Source of the DNA: Tomitella biformata AHU 1821
GTDB taxonomy: Bacteria > Actinomycetota > Actinomycetes > Mycobacteriales > Mycobacteriaceae
Direction of reading: 5' to 3'
Assembly: GCF_000524475.1 (NCBI RefSeq)
Contig: NZ_BAVQ01000003.1
Span: 310,001-374,000 of the forward strand
Length of the DNA: 64,000 nucleotides
The position numbers and the translations under genes were made by a program. Shown here piece by piece: positions 18,808-27,652 of the stretch; the stretch's first letter is position 1, and every line of letters begins with the position of its first letter. Under the pieces are notes generated by a model. It was not told the origin of the DNA, searched no databases, and saw only the letters and a program-made list of their open reading frames with translations.

Positions 18808-20264
18808 AGATCCCCCGTTTCCAGCCCCTCAAGGCCGCGACGGACCCGGCTGGAGTGCTTGCGCTCATCTGCAGTGGTGCGCTCCACCTGGTCCATACGA
18901 GCATCAGTGCCGCGGCCGGTCATGGTGATGTCGACACCGGCGGGCGTCTGCGGCTCCCACTCAAAACTCATGTCGCTGATGGTCACGCCGCAGCCGGGCT
19001 TCGCGCCCAGCTTGTGCAGTTCGTCCTCGACGCCGAGCCGGGCCAGCCTGTCCGCGAGGTAGCCGACGGCCTCATCGTTCGAGAACTGAGTCTGGCGGAC
19101 CCACCGCTCGGGACGGATGCCCCGCACGATGAACGAGCCGGGCTCGTCAGCGTCCTTCTCGACGCTGAACGCGCTCTCGTCGCGGGGGATCGGGCGGATG
19201 ACCGGGCGCGACGGCTCGGGCGGCGGATTGTCGATGCGGTACTGCTCGACCATCGCGGCGAGCGCGTACGTCAGCGGCTTGAGCCCGGCGCGGGAGACGG
19301 CCGAGATCGTGAACACCGGCCAGCCGCGGGACTCGAACTCCTCGGTGACGAACTCGGCGAGCTCTGCGGCCTCGGGCACGTCGGCCTTGTTGAGGATGAC
19401 CACGCGCGGACGGGTTGCGAGATCGCTCAGTCCCCAGTCGCCGGAGAGCAACGGCTTATAGGCCGCCAACTCCGCCTCGAGCGCGTCGACGTCGGAGATC
19501 GGGTCGCGGCCCGGCTCCAGCGTCGCGCAGTCCACGACGTGGGCCATGACCGCACACCGCTCCAGGTGGCGCAGGAAGTCCAGGCCAAGGCCCTTGCCCT
19601 CGGAGGCGCCGGGGATCAGACCGGGCACGTCGGCGATAGTGAAGGTTGTCTCACCGCTGGAGACCACGCCCAGGTTCGGGACGAGTGTGGTGAACGGGTA
19701 GTCGCCGATCTTCGGCTTGGCCGCGGAGAGCACCGAGACCAGCGAGGACTTGCCTGCCGACGGGAAGCCGACCAGGCCGACATCTGCCACCGACTTCAGC
19801 TCGAGGGTCAGGTCCTGCTCGACACCCTCTTCACCGAGGAGCGCGAAGCCGGGGGCCTTACGGGCGCGGGAGGCGAGCGCGGCGTTGCCGAGGCCGCCCC
19901 GACCACCCTGGGCGGCGACGAATTCGGTGCCGACGCCGACGAGGTCCGCGAGCACCTCGCCGTCCTTGCCGATAACCATCGTGCCGTCGGGCACGGGCAG
20001 GATTAGGTCCTCGCCGCGGGCGCCGTCCCTGTTGGAGCCTGCGCCGGGCCTGCCGTTGGTGCCTCGGGCGTGCGGGCGGAAGTGGAAGTCGAGCAGCGTG
20101 TGCACGCCGTCGTCGACTCGCAGGATCACGGAGCCGCCGCGTCCGCCGTTGCCTCCGTCGGGGCCACCGAGGGGCTTGAACTTCTCTCGGTGCACCGAGG
20201 AGCAACCGTGTCCGCCGCTGCCGGCGCTGATGTGTAGGACGACACGGTCCACAAAGCGTGACAT
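18804..20264 (-). CDS. obgE: GTPase Obg/CgtA
   Basis: The 486-residue protein has the three Obg domains: the Gly-rich N-terminal Obg fold (1-160, with [12 protein letters not shown] and repeated Gly triplets), the G domain with GFPSAGKSS (166-174), DVPGL and NKAD, and a C-terminal OCT domain (about 375-450) ending in a charged tail. Obg associates with the 50S subunit and links ribosome maturation to nucleotide pools and stress. It is downstream of rplU-rpmA, as in most bacteria, but a strong hairpin lies between rpmA and obg, so part of the ribosomal-protein message probably stops first. Confidence 0.97.
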   Translation of the reverse strand: MSRFVDRVVLHISAGSGGHGCSSVHREKFKPLGGPDGGNGGRGGSVILRVDDGVHTLLDFHFRPHARGTNGRPGAGSNRDGARGEDLILPVPDGTMVIGKDGEVLADLVGVGTEFVAAQGGRGGLGNAALASRARKAPGFALLGEEGVEQDLTLELKSVADVGLVGFPSAGKSSLVSVLSAAKPKIGDYPFTTLVPNLGVVSSGETTFTIADVPGLIPGASEGKGLGLDFLRHLERCAVMAHVVDCATLEPGRDPISDVDALEAELAAYKPLLSGDWGLSDLATRPRVVILNKADVPEAAELAEFVTEEFESRGWPVFTISAVSRAGLKPLTYALAAMVEQYRIDNPPPEPSRPVIRPIPRDESAFSVEKDADEPGSFIVRGIRPERWVRQTQFSNDEAVGYLADRLARLGVEDELHKLGAKPGCGVTISDMSFEWEPQTPAGVDITMTGRGTDARMDQVERTTADERKHSSRVRRGLEGLETGDL

Positions 20265-20328
20265 CGTGTGTCCTCCTCTCGATGCTGTTGGTCGTGAAGG
20301 TGTTGCGGGAAATCTTGAAAAACAGAAA

Positions 20329-20368
20329 ACAGGGACGGACGGGGTTACTTCACCCTGCCCGCCCCTGT
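20329..20368 (-). terminator. Rho-independent-type terminator between rpmA and obgE
   Basis: Seventeen-base arms (20329-20345, 20352-20368) surround a six-base loop. Read on the minus strand two imperfections become G-U pairs and one A-C mismatch remains, which argues for minus-strand use. The downstream minus-strand sequence is T-rich (TTTTCTGTTTTTC), unusual for this window. It lies 29 bases after the rpmA stop and probably attenuates transcription into obgE-proB. Confidence 0.75.
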
Positions 20369-20396
20369 TCTGGAGCTGAATTTGGTTGAGAGCGAA

Positions 20397-20663
20397 TTAC
20401 GCCTCGACCAGTACCGGCACCACGATATTGACGGTCTTGCGACCGCGCTTGGTGCCGAACTCGACCGCGCCGGCGGACAGCGCAAAGAGCGTGTCATCCT
20501 TGCCGCGGCCGACGTTCACGCCGGGGTGGAAGTGCGTGCCACGCTGGCGAACGATGATCTCGCCAGCGTTGACTTCCTGGCCGCCGAAGCGCTTGACGCC
20601 AAGACGCTGGGAGTTGGAATCGCGCCCGTTCCGAGTGCTAGATGCACCCTTTTTACTTGCCAT
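20397..20663 (-). CDS. rpmA: 50S ribosomal protein L27
   Basis: The 88-residue protein begins [20 protein letters not shown], the conserved L27 N-terminus that reaches the peptidyl-transferase centre, and carries [15 protein letters not shown]. No N-terminal cleavage extension as in Staphylococcus is present. It is 61 bases downstream of rplU on the minus strand. Confidence 0.98.
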   Translation of the reverse strand: MASKKGASSTRNGRDSNSQRLGVKRFGGQEVNAGEIIVRQRGTHFHPGVNVGRGKDDTLFALSAGAVEFGTKRGRKTVNIVVPVLVEA

Positions 20664-20724
20664 AGCTGGTTCCTCCTGGAAAAAGTTCGAGGTTCAGGTG
20701 GGCCGTTGCCAGCCCGATCCCCTA

Positions 20725-21033
20725 CTACTTGTTGATGCCGGTTACCTTGACAACCGTCAGCTTCTGGCGGTGGCCTTGACGCTTGTGGTAGCCGGTCTTG
20801 TTCTTGAACTTGTGGATGCGGATCTTCGGGCCCTTGGTGTGCTCGACGATTTCGCCGGTCACCGAGGCCTTTGCCAGCGCATCCGCGTCAATGGTCAGGT
20901 CGGCTCCGTCGACGACAAGTGCGACCGGAAGCTCGATTGAGGCGCCAGGCTTCACCTCGAGCTTCTCGACCTTGACGAGGTCACCAACGGCGACTTTGTA
21001 CTGCTTGCCGCCGGTCTTGACGATCGCGTACAT
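20725..21033 (-). CDS. rplU: 50S ribosomal protein L21
   Basis: The 102-residue protein begins [14 protein letters not shown] and ends [17 protein letters not shown], both signatures of bL21, which binds 23S rRNA near L20. It is the first gene of the rplU-rpmA-obgE-proB series. The 130 bases upstream must hold the promoter; minus-strand GTGACA (21138-21143) and TGTAGC (21113-21118) are weak -35 and -10 candidates with 19-base spacing. Confidence 0.98.
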   Translation of the reverse strand: MYAIVKTGGKQYKVAVGDLVKVEKLEVKPGASIELPVALVVDGADLTIDADALAKASVTGEIVEHTKGPKIRIHKFKNKTGYHKRQGHRQKLTVVKVTGINK

Positions 21034-21164
21034 CGAGGGCTACCCCTTGCTTGTTGAATAACTAATTGCCGTCGCACGTGCTGTGCGACTCACTGGTATT
21101 GGCCGCCCTGCGGCTACACTGCGCATTTGCATGCGAGTGTCACCGCGCAGCAGCGACTTTTCAA

Positions 21165-21219
21165 GGTTACGGGACGCACACTCTGATGGTCAAACCCGCA
21201 GCGTGTGCGTCCCGTAACC
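21165..21219 (-). terminator. Hairpin after rne
   Basis: Seventeen-base perfect arms (GGTTACGGGACGCACAC and its complement, 21165-21181 and 21203-21219) flank a 21-base loop. It starts 11 bases after the rne stop on the minus strand. No U-tract follows. It separates rne from the rplU promoter region. Confidence 0.7.
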
Positions 21220-21229
21220 CGGGTGGAGA

Positions 21230-24200
21230 TTAGGGCGCGACCGGGGGTCCGGCCTGGCGCCCTGCAGCGCGTCGTCGTGGCCGCCGGACAGCAGCCGCCG
21301 CCGTGGCCGCTGCATCGCCGGAGGGCGCTGCAGGCGCTGTCACAGCAGGCGCGGCTACCGGAGCGGCAACGGGCTGAGCTGCGGGAACAATAACCTCGGA
21401 GCGAACTGGCTCCGCCGTCGGCTGCGCATGCTCCACCGGTGCGGACGCGGGCCGAGCGGCCCGCCTCGAGCGCCGACGAGCAGGCGGACCCGACTCCGCG
21501 GCCGGGGCCGCTGGCGCCTGCTTGGGCTCCTCCGCCTTCACCACAGGCTCGGGGACTGTGGCAGGAACCACAGCCTTCGCCGCAGGCCTCTCGGGCTGCG
21601 ATCCGCGACGGTTGCCGGACGGCGCCTGCTGGGTCCGCTTACGCGGGCCTGCGCTGCGGGCGACCGCGGCCTCGATCTTGGCCATCGCGTCGAGCTTCGC
21701 CTCCGACTTGGCGTCGGCCGCCGACTGCTCAGCGGCAGACCGCTGGGCGGTCGAGGGCTGGGTGGTCGAGGGCTGGGCGGTCGAGGGCTGGACCTGTGCC
21801 GGCGCTTCATCTGCGTCGGCCTCGTGAGCCGCCTCCGCCTGGCTTCCCGCCGAGCCTGCCGACCGCTGCCCACGCCGACCGCGTTCACGCCTGCTGGGAC
21901 GGTCTTGGCCGGTCGACTCAGGTGCTGCCTGCTGGCCGCTTGCCGAGCCGGGCTCGATCTCATGCTCGGCGCTGTCGGCGGCCGATTCCGCGCCGTCCTC
22001 GCCATCGGGGTGCTCGTGCTCGGCCATCGCCTTGAACATCGGATGCTCGGCTGGGCTGTGCCCAGCCGCCTTCTCCTCAGCCGTCTCCACCGCGGGGGTG
22101 TCGTTGCCCTTGCCGCGGCGGGCACGGCGCGTGCCGGACTCGCCCCTGCTGGACCTGCCGGAGTCCGCCTCGGACTCCGAGACGATCGGGTCGGCGTGGA
22201 TCATCAGGCCGCGCCCGTGGCAGTGCTCGCAGTTGGTCGAGAACGCCTCGATCAGGCCGGTGCCCATGCGCTTGCGCGTCATCTGCACCAAGCCCAGCGA
22301 GGTCACCTCGGACACCTGGTGGCGGGTGCGATCCCGGCCAAGCGCCTCGGTGAGCCGACGCAGGACCAGGTCCCGGTTCGACTCGAGGACCATGTCGATG
22401 AAGTCGACCACGATCATGCCGCCGATGTCCCGCAGGCGCATCTGGCGCACGACCTCCTCGGCCGCCTCCAGGTTGTTGCGCGTGACGGTCTCCTCGAGGT
22501 TGCCGCCGGAACCGGTGTACTTGCCCGTGTTCACGTCGACGACAGTCATGGCCTCGGTGCGGTCGATGACCAGCGTGCCGCCGGAGGGCAGCCACACCTT
22601 GCGGTCGAGCGCCTTCACCAGCTGCTCGTCGATCCGGTACGCGCCGAAGGCGTCGGTCGAGCCGCCGCGGCGGTCGTGCCGCTCGACGCGCTCCATCAGG
22701 TCGGGCGCCACGCGTCCGATATAGGACGAGACGGTGTCCCAGGCCTGATCACCGTCGATGACCAGCTTCGCGAAGTCCTCGTTGAACAGGTCGCGGACGA
22801 CCTTGACCAGCAGGTCCGGCTCCTCGTAGAGGGCCTTCGGCGAGTTGGACTTATTCGCCTTCTCCTCGTCGGCCAGCTTCTGGATGGACTCCCAGAGCTT
22901 CTGCAGGCGGTCGACGTCGCGCGCCAGCTCATCCTCGCTGACACCCTCGGACGCGGTGCGGATGATAACGCCCGCGTTCGCCGGCACGATCTGCTTCAGG
23001 ATCGCCTTCAGGCGCGCCCGCTCGGTGTCCGGCAGCTTGCGGCTGATCCCGGTGGACGAGCCGCCGGGAACGTAGACCAGGAACCGGCCCGCCATGCTGA
23101 TCTGCGTGGTCAGGCGGGCTCCCTTGTGCCCCACCGGATCCTTGCTGACCTGCACCAGAACCTGGTCGCCGGGCCGCAGCGCTTGCTCGATCTTGCGCGA
23201 CGAGCCGCCCAGGCCGGCAGCGGCCCAGTCGACCTCGCCGGCGTAGAGCACGCCATTGCGGCCGCGGCCGATGTCGATGAATGCGGCCTCCATGCTCGGC
23301 AGCACGTTCTGGACGCGGCCGACGTACACGTTGCCGACGATCGACGGGGTGGCCGCGCTGGTGACAAAGTGCTCGACGAGCACCTTGTCCTCGAGCACGC
23401 CGACCTGGGTGACAACGCCGCCACCGTGACTGTTGGCCTTCTCGCGCACCACCATCACACGGTCGACGGCCTCGCGGCGCGCCAAGAACTCCGACTCGCT
23501 CAGGATTGGCGGACGTCGGCGACCGGCCTCGCGGCCATCGCGACGGCGCTGCCGCTTCGCCTCGAGACGCGTGGAGCCGCTGATGCCCTGGACCTCGTCG
23601 CGCGGAGTCCTCTTGTTGCGGGGCTCACGCTCGTGGACCACGGTGTTCGGCGGATCGTCCTGTGACGTCTCGTCGTCGTCTCCCCCGCCGGAGCGGCGGC
23701 GACGGCGACGGCGGCGACGGCGGCTGCCGTTCCCGTCGTCATCGCCAGACGAATCCGAGTCCTCGTCAGAGGACTGCTCGTCGGACCCTGTCTCTTCTAC
23801 GGACTCTGCGGGCTCCGTGTGGTCGGCGCCCGAGGTATCGGCGGGCGCGCTGTCCACGGTCTCCGTCGAATCGCTGCTGCTACTGCTGGCCCCGCTGGAC
23901 CGGCTGGAGCGTCGCGAGCGGCGACGGCCCGTACGCGGCGCCGCCTCCTCCGCGTCGTCCGTGTTGGCCTCCCCGTCCTGGCCCTGCTCGACGCCCGCCT
24001 CATCGGAGGTGGACTCCGGCGCATCCAGCTCAGTCTGTGCCACGACGTCGGAGTGGTCAGCGTCCTCATCCGAATAGTGATCGGAATCCGAGCCATCCTC
24101 AGAGTGCTGCTCGCCGCGGCCACGACCGCGGCCACGACGGCCACGACGGCGCCGGCGCGAACGCGAGCTTTCCGAATCGTCCGAATCCGAATCATCCGAA

Positions 24201-24841
24201 TCGGAGCCGTCGGCGTCCGAGCTGTCGGCGTCATCCGCATCGGGACCGGCGGCGGCCGGTACGTCGATCTCCACGGCAGGAGCCTCCGGGGTGGCGGTGC
24301 TCGTGAGCTCAGCAGGCTCCCCTGTGGGCTCCTCTGTGGTCTCTCCTGAAGGCTCCACCAGCTTCTCGACAGGTGCCGTCACGGCTGGCGTCTTCTCCGC
24401 CGTGGGCTCGGTGAAGGCGAGCGGCGCAGTCTTCTTCGCGGGCGCCCGCTTCTTGGGCGCGGCCACGCCCTTGGCAGGCTCGGGCGGCAGGAACAGCGGC
24501 TGCTCGAATGCCGGCGTGGCGGCAGGGGCCTCAGTCTTGACGGCCTTGGCAGCCTTAGGTGCCTTGGCTGTCTTCGGGGCCGGCTCCGCTGCAGGCGTTT
24601 GCTCCGCCGCGGGGGGCGCCACGTCGCCTGCGAGTGCGGATTGCACCCGCAGTGCGGCCGCGCGCTCCACGCTGGAGTGTGCGGTCTTGACCTGCTCGCC
24701 GAGAGCGGCGAGCTCAGCCAGTACCTGCTTGCTGGTCACGCCCAGCAGTTTCGCCAGAGCATGCACGCGCAACTTCTGTGGTATTTCCACGGCGGCATTC
24801 TCGGTGGTGGTCAGTTCATCGGGCGGCACTTGATCGGCCAC
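21230..24841 (-). CDS. rne: Ribonuclease E/G family protein, long actinobacterial form
   Basis: At 1203 residues this is long for the family (M. tuberculosis about 950). Residues 20-60 (LRVHALAKLLGVTSKQVLAE) look like an IF2-N-type or winged-helix-like domain that also opens mycobacterial RNase E. An Ala/Pro region and then a very acidic Ser/Asp/Glu stretch with RRRRRGRRGRGRGRG patches run to about residue 440. The catalytic core follows: an S1-like domain near 500 (VGNVYVGRVQNVLPS), catalytic aspartates in VDVNTGKYTG (near 767) and DFIDM (near 812), and the zinc-link CEHCHGRG (near 875). The C-terminal 300 residues are low-complexity scaffold with Gln/Pro/Ser repeats. It processes rRNA and tRNA and starts mRNA decay. 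It follows ndk but has its own 379-base upstream gap. Confidence 0.95.
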   Translation of the reverse strand: MADQVPPDELTTTENAAVEIPQKLRVHALAKLLGVTSKQVLAELAALGEQVKTAHSSVERAAALRVQSALAGDVAPPAAEQTPAAEPAPKTAKAPKAAKAVKTEAPAATPAFEQPLFLPPEPAKGVAAPKKRAPAKKTAPLAFTEPTAEKTPAVTAPVEKLVEPSGETTEEPTGEPAELTSTATPEAPAVEIDVPAAAGPDADDADSSDADGSDSDDSDSDDSESSRSRRRRRGRRGRGRGRGEQHSEDGSDSDHYSDEDADHSDVVAQTELDAPESTSDEAGVEQGQDGEANTDDAEEAAPRTGRRRSRRSSRSSGASSSSSDSTETVDSAPADTSGADHTEPAESVEETGSDEQSSDEDSDSSGDDDGNGSRRRRRRRRRRSGGGDDDETSQDDPPNTVVHEREPRNKRTPRDEVQGISGSTRLEAKRQRRRDGREAGRRRPPILSESEFLARREAVDRVMVVREKANSHGGGVVTQVGVLEDKVLVEHFVTSAATPSIVGNVYVGRVQNVLPSMEAAFIDIGRGRNGVLYAGEVDWAAAGLGGSSRKIEQALRPGDQVLVQVSKDPVGHKGARLTTQISMAGRFLVYVPGGSSTGISRKLPDTERARLKAILKQIVPANAGVIIRTASEGVSEDELARDVDRLQKLWESIQKLADEEKANKSNSPKALYEEPDLLVKVVRDLFNEDFAKLVIDGDQAWDTVSSYIGRVAPDLMERVERHDRRGGSTDAFGAYRIDEQLVKALDRKVWLPSGGTLVIDRTEAMTVVDVNTGKYTGSGGNLEETVTRNNLEAAEEVVRQMRLRDIGGMIVVDFIDMVLESNRDLVLRRLTEALGRDRTRHQVSEVTSLGLVQMTRKRMGTGLIEAFSTNCEHCHGRGLMIHADPIVSESEADSGRSSRGESGTRRARRGKGNDTPAVETAEEKAAGHSPAEHPMFKAMAEHEHPDGEDGAESAADSAEHEIEPGSASGQQAAPESTGQDRPSRRERGRRGQRSAGSAGSQAEAAHEADADEAPAQVQPSTAQPSTTQPSTAQRSAAEQSAADAKSEAKLDAMAKIEAAVARSAGPRKRTQQAPSGNRRGSQPERPAAKAVVPATVPEPVVKAEEPKQAPAAPAAESGPPARRRSRRAARPASAPVEHAQPTAEPVRSEVIVPAAQPVAAPVAAPAVTAPAAPSGDAAATAAAAVRRPRRRAAGRQAGPPVAP
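21742..21791 (-). repeat. 15-bp tandem repeat in rne C-terminal tail
   Basis: About 3.3 copies of a 15-base unit (plus strand GCTGGGCGGTCGAGG, one base varied in copy two) encode a repeated QPSTA/T pentapeptide in the disordered RNase E tail. Copy number changes would keep the frame. Confidence 0.85.
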
Positions 24842-25180
24842 GTGGTCTCCTCGACCCCCGGGCGCGTCGATCCCCTAGTTCGGGTATGCAGCGCGGCCAC
24901 GCGAGGGCAGCTTCTAGGTGGGCTCACACCTGTAGGTGCGAGATCTTTTGGTCTCACGCCACGTTGACTTCACGCGACGCCTGGCTGGACAACCTAGGTG
25001 CGTTCTCGCCATCAAGCATGCTCAGCGAGGTAGAGGTGTTTCCTCGACCTGCGCGACCGCGATGACCGAGAATGACCTTCGGCGACATCCGGCTGCTGCG
25101 CGTACAGCAATTGCGCGGCAACTCTCGCAAGTATCCCACATATTCGCGTGACCACTGACCAAATATGGACCAGCGTCCTC
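24842..25180 (-). other. Intergenic region upstream of rne (leader/promoter), no gene seen
   Basis: This gap of more than 300 bases between ndk and rne holds no credible coding sequence on either strand. It probably contains the rne promoter and a long 5' leader. One weak minus-strand candidate is TTGCGA (25125-25130) and TGTACG (25101-25106) with an 18-base spacer, giving a leader of about 250 bases. Short inverted repeats occur near 24920-24960 (AGGTG...CACCT and GAGA...TCTC). Autoregulation of RNase E through its leader is known in enterobacteria; here it is only a possibility. Confidence 0.5.
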
Positions 25181-25201
25181 AAAAGCCCTGCGTGGCAGGG
25201 C
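25181..25201 (-). terminator. Terminator after ndk
   Basis: On the minus strand GCCCTGC-CAC-GCAGGGC (25185-25201) forms a 7-bp stem with a 3-base loop followed by TTTT. It lies 20 bases after the ndk stop and separates ndk from rne. Confidence 0.75.
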
Positions 25202-25220
25202 CCCCACCTCAGCCGACGAG

Positions 25221-25634
25221 TCAGCCGAGTTCCGGGAACCAGATGCCGATCTCGCGCGCGGCGGATTCCGGGGAATCGGAGCCGTGGACGAGGTTTTCCT
25301 GCGTCAGCGTGCCCAGATCACCACGGATGGAGCCGGGGACAGCCTTCTCCACGGGGTCGGTGCCGCCGGCGAGCTGGCGGAAGGCGGCGATCGCGCGCGG
25401 CCCCTCGAGCACCAGCGCGACCAGTGGCCGCGCGGTGATGAAGTCCAGGAGTCCGTCGTAGAACGGTTTGCCCTCGTGCTCGGCATAGTGCGCGGCCGCG
25501 ACCTCGGTTGTCGCCGTGCGCATCTCGAGCGCGACAAGGGTGAGGCCCTTGCGCTCGATACGGCCAAGGATTTCGCCGACATGTCCGCGTGCCACCGCGT
25601 CGGGCTTGATGAGTACCAGGCTTCGCTCAGTCAC
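25221..25634 (-). CDS. ndk: Nucleoside diphosphate kinase
   Basis: The 137-residue enzyme transfers the gamma phosphate between nucleoside triphosphates and diphosphates. It begins [17 protein letters not shown] and carries the phospho-histidine in [12 protein letters not shown] (His117). The GTG start has no Shine-Dalgarno sequence; instead TAGTCT lies seven bases upstream, the layout of a leaderless actinobacterial transcript. It has its own terminator, so it appears monocistronic despite following DUF4233. Confidence 0.97.
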   Translation of the reverse strand: MTERSLVLIKPDAVARGHVGEILGRIERKGLTLVALEMRTATTEVAAAHYAEHEGKPFYDGLLDFITARPLVALVLEGPRAIAAFRQLAGGTDPVEKAVPGSIRGDLGTLTQENLVHGSDSPESAAREIGIWFPELG

Positions 25635-25641
25635 GCGGATG

Positions 25642-25647
25642 AGACTA
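25642..25647 (-). promoter_or_regulatory. Putative -10 box for a leaderless ndk transcript
   Basis: Minus-strand TAGTCT matches TAnnnT and ends seven bases before the ndk GTG, where an actinobacterial transcript would begin at or next to the start codon. It also lies in the loop of a short hairpin (GCGGAT...ATCCGC, 25636-25653). Confidence 0.45.
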
Positions 25648-25688
25648 TCCGCATAGCCGCCAGGTCACGAAATCGGCGTGGCGCGAGG

Positions 25689-26108
25689 TCAGCCGTCCTG
25701 GCCGAAATCGCGCTGACCGGGCAACAGCCCATGCGCCTCGCGCTCCTTCATGTCGCTGCGCAGATACAGCAGATAACCCCACAACGCCGCGAACACCAGG
25801 CCACACACACCCAGCGCGGGATGGACCCACCACGCCGCGACGGCCAGCACCTGCAGGGCGATATTGTACGGGATGGCCCAGCTGCGCCCCTGGAAACCGG
25901 CCCCGACGAACATCAGCAGGCCCAACACGGCGACGTACGTGAGCTTCGCCGACTTGAGATCCTCCGAGAGGTAGCTGACCACGGGGAGCGCCAGCATGAC
26001 GATGATCGCCTGCAGCACCAGCGTCCCGGCCATGACGCCGCGGAACATCTTCCACGGATCCTTCAGCGGGGGGTTGAATTCTTCGGCCACTGTCAGCTCC
26101 TCGCTCAT
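25689..26108 (-). CDS. DUF4233 family membrane protein
   Basis: The 139-residue protein has a charged N-terminus (LKDPWKMFRGVMAGTLVLQ), four hydrophobic segments (about 27-46, 56-70, 79-94, 97-116) and a short charged cytoplasmic tail. It matches the DUF4233 membrane proteins that sit between folC and ndk throughout Mycobacteriales (Rv2446c). The function is unknown. Its ATG overlaps the folC stop by four bases (ATGA), so translation is coupled. Confidence 0.85.
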   Translation of the reverse strand: MSEELTVAEEFNPPLKDPWKMFRGVMAGTLVLQAIIVMLALPVVSYLSEDLKSAKLTYVAVLGLLMFVGAGFQGRSWAIPYNIALQVLAVAAWWVHPALGVCGLVFAALWGYLLYLRSDMKEREAHGLLPGQRDFGQDG

Positions 26109-27652
26109 GAGGGTTCCCTTCCCAGCAGAGTGCGGGCCACGCCCACGGTGACGACGGAGCCGGTGACGATGACACCCGCGCCGGAGACCGCCTCGCCGGG
26201 CTCGGCGACCTCCTCGGCCAAGCCGATGGCGGTCTCGAGCGCCTCGGACATCGACTGTGCCACGTGGACGCGCTCCTCGCCGAATGCGGCGATGGCCAAC
26301 TCCGCGAGGTCATCGGGATGCAGGCAGCGCGGCGAGCCGTTGAAGGTGACCACGACCTCGTCGAGCACCGGCTCCAGCGACTCCAGGATGCCGGCGACGT
26401 CCTTGTCCCCCATCACCGCGACGACGCCGACGAGCTTGCGGAAGTCGAACTCGTCCGACAGCGCGGCCGCCAGCGCGCGGGCCCCGTGCGGGTTGTGGGC
26501 GGCGTCGAGCAGCACCGTCGGCGCGTTGCGCACCCGCTCGAGCCGGCCGGGGTTCACGAGCGACGCGAAGGCCGCGCGCACCGCGTCGATGTCGAGCTTG
26601 CGGTCCTTGCCAGCGCCGAAGAACGCCTCGACGGCGGCGAGCGCGACCACGGCGTTGTGCGCCTGGTGCTCCCCGTGCAGCGGCAGGAAGATCTCGTCGT
26701 ACTCCCCACCGAGGCCCTGCAGCCGCAGCTGCTGGCCGCCGATGGCGACCTGCCGGCCGAGCACCATGAACTCCGAGCCCTCGCGCGCCACGGCCGCGTC
26801 GACCTGCACGGCGCGGCGCAGCAGCACCTCCAGCACCTCGGGCTGCTGCTCGGCGAGGATCGCGACGGAGTCGGCCTTGATGATGTCGGCCTTCTCCCCT
26901 GCGATGCCGGTGAGCTCGGTGCCGAGGTACTCGGTGTGGTCGATGCTGATGGGGGTGAGCACGGCGACCCGGCTGTCGATGACGTTGGTCGCGTCCCAGC
27001 GCCCGCCCAGGCCCGTCTCGATGACCGCGACGTCGACGGGGGCGTCCGCGAAGCCCGCGTAAGCCATCGCGGTGAGGACCTCGAACTTGCTCATCTTAGG
27101 ACCACCCGCCGCCGTCGACTGCTTGTCGACCATGCCGATGTACGGCTCGAGGTCGCGGTAGACCTCGACATAGCGCTCCGGGCTGATCGGCGCGGAGTCG
27201 ATGGCGATCCGCTCGGTCACCACCTGCAGGTGCGGGCTGGTGGTGCGTCCGACCCGCAGGTGCAGGTGCGTCATCAGCGCGTCGATCATGCGGGTGACCG
27301 ACGTCTTGCCGTTGGTTCCGGCGATGTGGATCGTCGGGTACGAGTTCTGCGGCGAGCCCAGCAGATCCAGCAGCGCCGCGATCCGGGTGAGCGACGGCTC
27401 GATCTTCGTCTCGGGCCAGCGCTGGTCCAGCTCCGCCTCGACCTGCGCCAGCTCGGCGAGCGCCTCCGGCGTCGGCGGCTCCACAGGGATCGCGTCCTCG
27501 TAGAGCGCCTCGTCGGTGAAGTCCTCGATGGACAGCCCGGACTCGGCCAGGGCCTTGGCGGCCAGCGAGTCGGTGCTGAGCACGTCGGCGACGCTGTCGT
27601 CCCCGGTGAGCTCGTCGGGATCGAGATCGTCGGGTGTGCGGTCGTCGGACAT
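26105..27652 (-). CDS. folC: Bifunctional folylpolyglutamate / dihydrofolate synthase
   Basis: The 515-residue Mur-ligase-like enzyme adds glutamates to folates and may also make dihydrofolate. After an acidic 60-residue extension the ATP loop HIAGTNGKTSVT (109-120) appears, then TSPHL, ETGLGGRWDATNV and the C-terminal DAAHNPHGA and MGDKD motifs. I chose the ATG at 27650-27652, which overlaps the last base of the valS stop; a GTG one codon earlier is possible. It lies between valS and DUF4233 in a tightly coupled minus-strand operon. Confidence 0.95.
   Translation of the reverse strand: MSDDRTPDDLDPDELTGDDSVADVLSTDSLAAKALAESGLSIEDFTDEALYEDAIPVEPPTPEALAELAQVEAELDQRWPETKIEPSLTRIAALLDLLGSPQNSYPTIHIAGTNGKTSVTRMIDALMTHLHLRVGRTTSPHLQVVTERIAIDSAPISPERYVEVYRDLEPYIGMVDKQSTAAGGPKMSKFEVLTAMAYAGFADAPVDVAVIETGLGGRWDATNVIDSRVAVLTPISIDHTEYLGTELTGIAGEKADIIKADSVAILAEQQPEVLEVLLRRAVQVDAAVAREGSEFMVLGRQVAIGGQQLRLQGLGGEYDEIFLPLHGEHQAHNAVVALAAVEAFFGAGKDRKLDIDAVRAAFASLVNPGRLERVRNAPTVLLDAAHNPHGARALAAALSDEFDFRKLVGVVAVMGDKDVAGILESLEPVLDEVVVTFNGSPRCLHPDDLAELAIAAFGEERVHVAQSMSEALETAIGLAEEVAEPGEAVSGAGVIVTGSVVTVGVARTLLGREPS

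Noticed and set aside
24842-25180. Riboswitch or structured RNA in the rne leader
   Set aside because: Only short, weak inverted repeats are visible and no known motif could be recognised by eye.
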